From Streptomyces eurythermus (GTDB taxonomy: Bacteria > Actinomycetota > Actinomycetes > Streptomycetales > Streptomycetaceae): DNA of 64,000 nucleotides. The translations under genes and the position numbers were made by a program. The stretch's first letter is position 1, and each line of letters starts with the position of its first letter. This document shows, in pieces, positions 62,228-64,000 of the stretch. The DNA is taken from contig NZ_BMSK01000021.1 of NCBI RefSeq assembly GCF_014649115.1, forward strand, positions 62,001 to 126,000. The letters run 5' to 3'. The notes under the pieces are model-generated. The model searched no databases. It was given only the letters and a program-made list of their open reading frames with translations, and had not been told where the DNA came from.

Positions 62228-63487
62228 ATGCGGGACAGGACGAGCGGCCCCGGCGACGACCGCCACCGCACCGAACGCCTCTCCCGGGCCCCGGGCGAGG
62301 AATGGACACCGGAACAGGACTCCCCGGCCACGGACGAATGGTCCCCGGGCGATGCCACCCCCGGCCGGCGCACCCCGAGAACACCCCGCCCGGAGGAACG
62401 CCTCCCGGGCGAACCGGGCCGCGCGGAGCCCCCGCGCGGGGGCACGGGGGGCTGGATCTCGGGCGAGGGCACAGGGGGCGAGGCCGGCGCGGGCACGGCG
62501 GACGCGGAAACCGGCGGCAGCAGAGGACCGACAGGCGGCCTGGCTCCGGACGCGGGCGGTACGGGCCTGGCGGGCGGCCGGGGCGTCCCGGAGGCCGGCG
62601 GTACGGGCCCGGCAGGTACCCGGACCCCGGACGCGGGCGGTACCGCCCCGACGGGCGGCCGGACCCCGGACACATCCGGTGCCGGACCGGCGGGCGGCCG
62701 GCTTCCCGGTGCCTTCGGCCCCGGCCGTGAGGGCCTGACCGGCGACGACCGCACCCCCGACGACACCCCGGCACCGCCCCCGGGACCCGCGGGTGCCGGG
62801 GCCGGGCAGTGGCGCGGGGCGGAGGAGACCGGGCAGTGGCGCGGTACCGAGCAGGCCGGGCAGTGGCACGGGACCGAAGGGCTGCGGCCCGGTACGGAGG
62901 ACATGGGGGCCGGTACCGACGAGGGGTTCGGGGCCAGTCACCGTGCGGAGCGCGAGGCCATCTCGGAGGAGGACCGGATGCCCGACAACGGTCTGGGCGC
63001 ACCGGCGCCCGGCGAGGCGTCCCAGCGCGACGCGATGACGACCGACACCCCGGGCCGCGACACCTGGCCGACGGCCCCGGGCGCACCGACCCGCGACGCG
63101 CCCCGCCCGGCCACCGCCCCCGCCACGGGCGCGGTCGGCACCGAACCGGCCGCCCCCGCCGGCACCCCCTCCACCGCACAGCCCGCCCCCTCCGGCCACG
63201 GCTCCCCCCTGATCGCGCGGGAGGAGGTCGAGGAGTGGCAGCGGCGGATGCGGGAGGTGGTCGGAGGATTCGTGGACCAGCCGAAGGGTGCCGTGGAGCG
63301 GGCCGACCGGACCCTGGAGGAGATCGCCGCCCGGTTCAGCGAGGCGGTGACGCGGCGCCGCCGTACCCTGCGGATGTCCTGGGAGGGCAGCGAGGAACAC
63401 GGGCCCGGCGCCGGGACCGACACCGAGCAGCTGCGGCTCGCCCTGCGGGACTACCGGGAACTCGCGGAACGGCTACTGCACAGCTGA
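62228..63487 (+). CDS. Long low-complexity protein with shared C-terminal helical domain
   Basis: 419 aa. Residues 1-330 are disordered, rich in Gly, Pro, Thr, Arg and Glu, with loose repeats of GGTGPAG and TPDAGGT. The C-terminal domain (about 332-417, REEVEEWQRRMREVVGGFVDQPKGAVERADRTLEEIAARFSEAV...) is helical and shares its central block with the preceding protein; it ends LRDYRELAERLLHS. The ATG follows AAGGAGAG. Co-transcribed with 61566-62222 (5-bp gap). The 3' end overlaps the convergent DUF1992 gene by 15 bp. Function unknown; perhaps binds the partner through the shared domain. Confidence 0.82.
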   Translation: MRDRTSGPGDDRHRTERLSRAPGEEWTPEQDSPATDEWSPGDATPGRRTPRTPRPEERLPGEPGRAEPPRGGTGGWISGEGTGGEAGAGTADAETGGSRGPTGGLAPDAGGTGLAGGRGVPEAGGTGPAGTRTPDAGGTAPTGGRTPDTSGAGPAGGRLPGAFGPGREGLTGDDRTPDDTPAPPPGPAGAGAGQWRGAEETGQWRGTEQAGQWHGTEGLRPGTEDMGAGTDEGFGASHRAEREAISEEDRMPDNGLGAPAPGEASQRDAMTTDTPGRDTWPTAPGAPTRDAPRPATAPATGAVGTEPAAPAGTPSTAQPAPSGHGSPLIAREEVEEWQRRMREVVGGFVDQPKGAVERADRTLEEIAARFSEAVTRRRRTLRMSWEGSEEHGPGAGTDTEQLRLALRDYRELAERLLHS

Positions 63488-63913
63488 CCCCGCCGCGCCG
63501 GTGCCGTCGGCGGCAGCCCTGCGCTGCCGCCATTCCCGTACGACCTCCTCGACGTCGTACGGCTTCTTCCCCAGCGGCGGGCCGGGCGGCGGCTTGAACA
63601 TCATGTCGCGGATCTTGACGTTGACGTCCTCGATGATCTTGCGGGCGATCCGCTCGGAGGGCGCCGCGTACGCCGCCGCGAGCGCGTCCTCCGCCTCCTT
63701 GCGCAGCGCCAGCGCGGGCGGCAGGTAGGCAAGGCCCTCCCGGGCCATCTTCCGCTTGACCCACCACAGTTCGTCGTACGTGGAGTCGACCTCCGCCGGT
63801 AGCGGCGCCCCCGCCCCCGGCAGCCCCTCGAACTCCCCGCGCCCCTGCGCGTCACGGATCTGTTTGTCCACCCAGGAGTCGAACGGAACGCCCGGTGGCT
63901 TTCGCTCGGTCAT
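63473..63913 (-). CDS. DUF1992 (DnaJ-C28-like) protein
   Basis: 146 aa. MTERKPPGVPFDSWVDKQIRDAQGRGEFEGLPGAGAPLP (the I-R-E/D-A-x-x-R-G-E/D-F-D/E-x-L-P-G-x-G motif of DUF1992), followed by LWWVKRKMAREGLAYLPPALALRKEAE. The family relates to a DnaJ-C28-type domain; bacterial members are uncharacterised. CACAAT lies 6 bases before the ATG with no ribosome site, so it may be leaderless. Soluble. Convergent with the preceding gene. Confidence 0.88.
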   Translation of the reverse strand: MTERKPPGVPFDSWVDKQIRDAQGRGEFEGLPGAGAPLPAEVDSTYDELWWVKRKMAREGLAYLPPALALRKEAEDALAAAYAAPSERIARKIIEDVNVKIRDMMFKPPPGPPLGKKPYDVEEVVREWRQRRAAADGTGAAGSAVQ

Positions 63914-63919
63914 GGGTCC

Positions 63920-63925
63920 ATTGTG
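63920..63925 (-). promoter_or_regulatory. -10 box of leaderless DUF1992 transcript
   Basis: CACAAT on the minus strand, six bases before the ATG at 63913. No ribosome site. The remaining bases to the end of the window show no gene. Confidence 0.35.
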
Positions 63926-64000
63926 CCGGACGCCACCGTGCCGGGGGCCTTATCATGCGGCGACGGCACGGCAGCCCGCCCGCCGCAACCCACCGCCGTA

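Overview
This window is chromosomal DNA from a Streptomyces or very close relative. The signs are very high GC with strong third-position GC bias, GTG and TTG starts, many leaderless promoters, and a set of genes typical of the Streptomyces core: the fabD-fabH-acpP-fabF cluster with its PucR-type activator FasR, homodimeric aceE, DUF3145 and DUF3052 proteins, several TerD paralogues and an SCO2400-type protein. I see no transposase, integrase, CRISPR array or rRNA, so this looks like stable core chromosome.

Layout. 1-4763 (minus): a sugar-acid utilisation operon (enolase-superfamily dehydratase, zinc alcohol dehydrogenase, U32-like TIM-barrel protein, CUT2 sugar-binding lipoprotein, and an ABC ATPase cut by the window edge). 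A 14-bp motif recurs in front of both transcription blocks. 4963-9814: a zinc-ribbon/membrane protein, an Ohr hydroperoxide reductase, an NADP-dependent quinone/enone reductase divergent from a MarR regulator, an EI24 protein and a LysE exporter. 9906-14313: GH3 beta-glucosidase, aldose epimerase and SGNH lipoprotein hydrolase. 14569-20130: DUF3145 and the type II fatty-acid synthase cluster with FasR. 20393-30848: pirin, serine hydrolase, GNAT, a MerR/aldo-keto pair, a strongly repetitive gene-free stretch (24.0-24.9 kb), a DUF4429 protein, an alpha/beta hydrolase, a TetR/MFS efflux pair and a K+ channel. 30969-35179: aceE, DUF3052 and a peroxiredoxin.

35316-43966 is the most interesting block. 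It holds four TerD/TerA-family proteins, a DUF475 membrane protein, a CitE-like aldolase, one 817-aa protein fusing two phosphoribosyltransferase domains with TRSP and Pelota-like parts, and a HAD phosphatase. Together these form a Ter-dependent stress module that carries most of the predicted nucleoside-like biosynthesis branch.

43975-49791 holds cell-surface genes: a bifunctional-type penicillin-binding protein that has lost its transpeptidase Ser and Lys, a NodB-fold protein with an altered catalytic motif, and an amidase-fold protein. 49792-58748 holds a coiled-coil protein, tRNA-Val(UAC), a triple palindrome array, a PanE-like reductase, DoxX behind a possible iron box, DedA, a secreted HNH nuclease, and a GDT1-type Mn2+ exporter behind a yybP-ykoY manganese riboswitch. 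A HAD phosphatase and four tandem ~69-bp repeats follow. 58876-63913 holds an MFS pump fused to a MarR-like domain, a GNAT, two neighbouring proteins sharing a C-terminal domain, and a DUF1992 protein.

Transcription signals. About a dozen genes start 6-7 bases after a TAnnnT-type -10 box and lack a Shine-Dalgarno sequence, so leaderless translation is common here. Several convergent pairs are separated by near-perfect hairpins. All functional calls are from reading the sequence; no database search was run.
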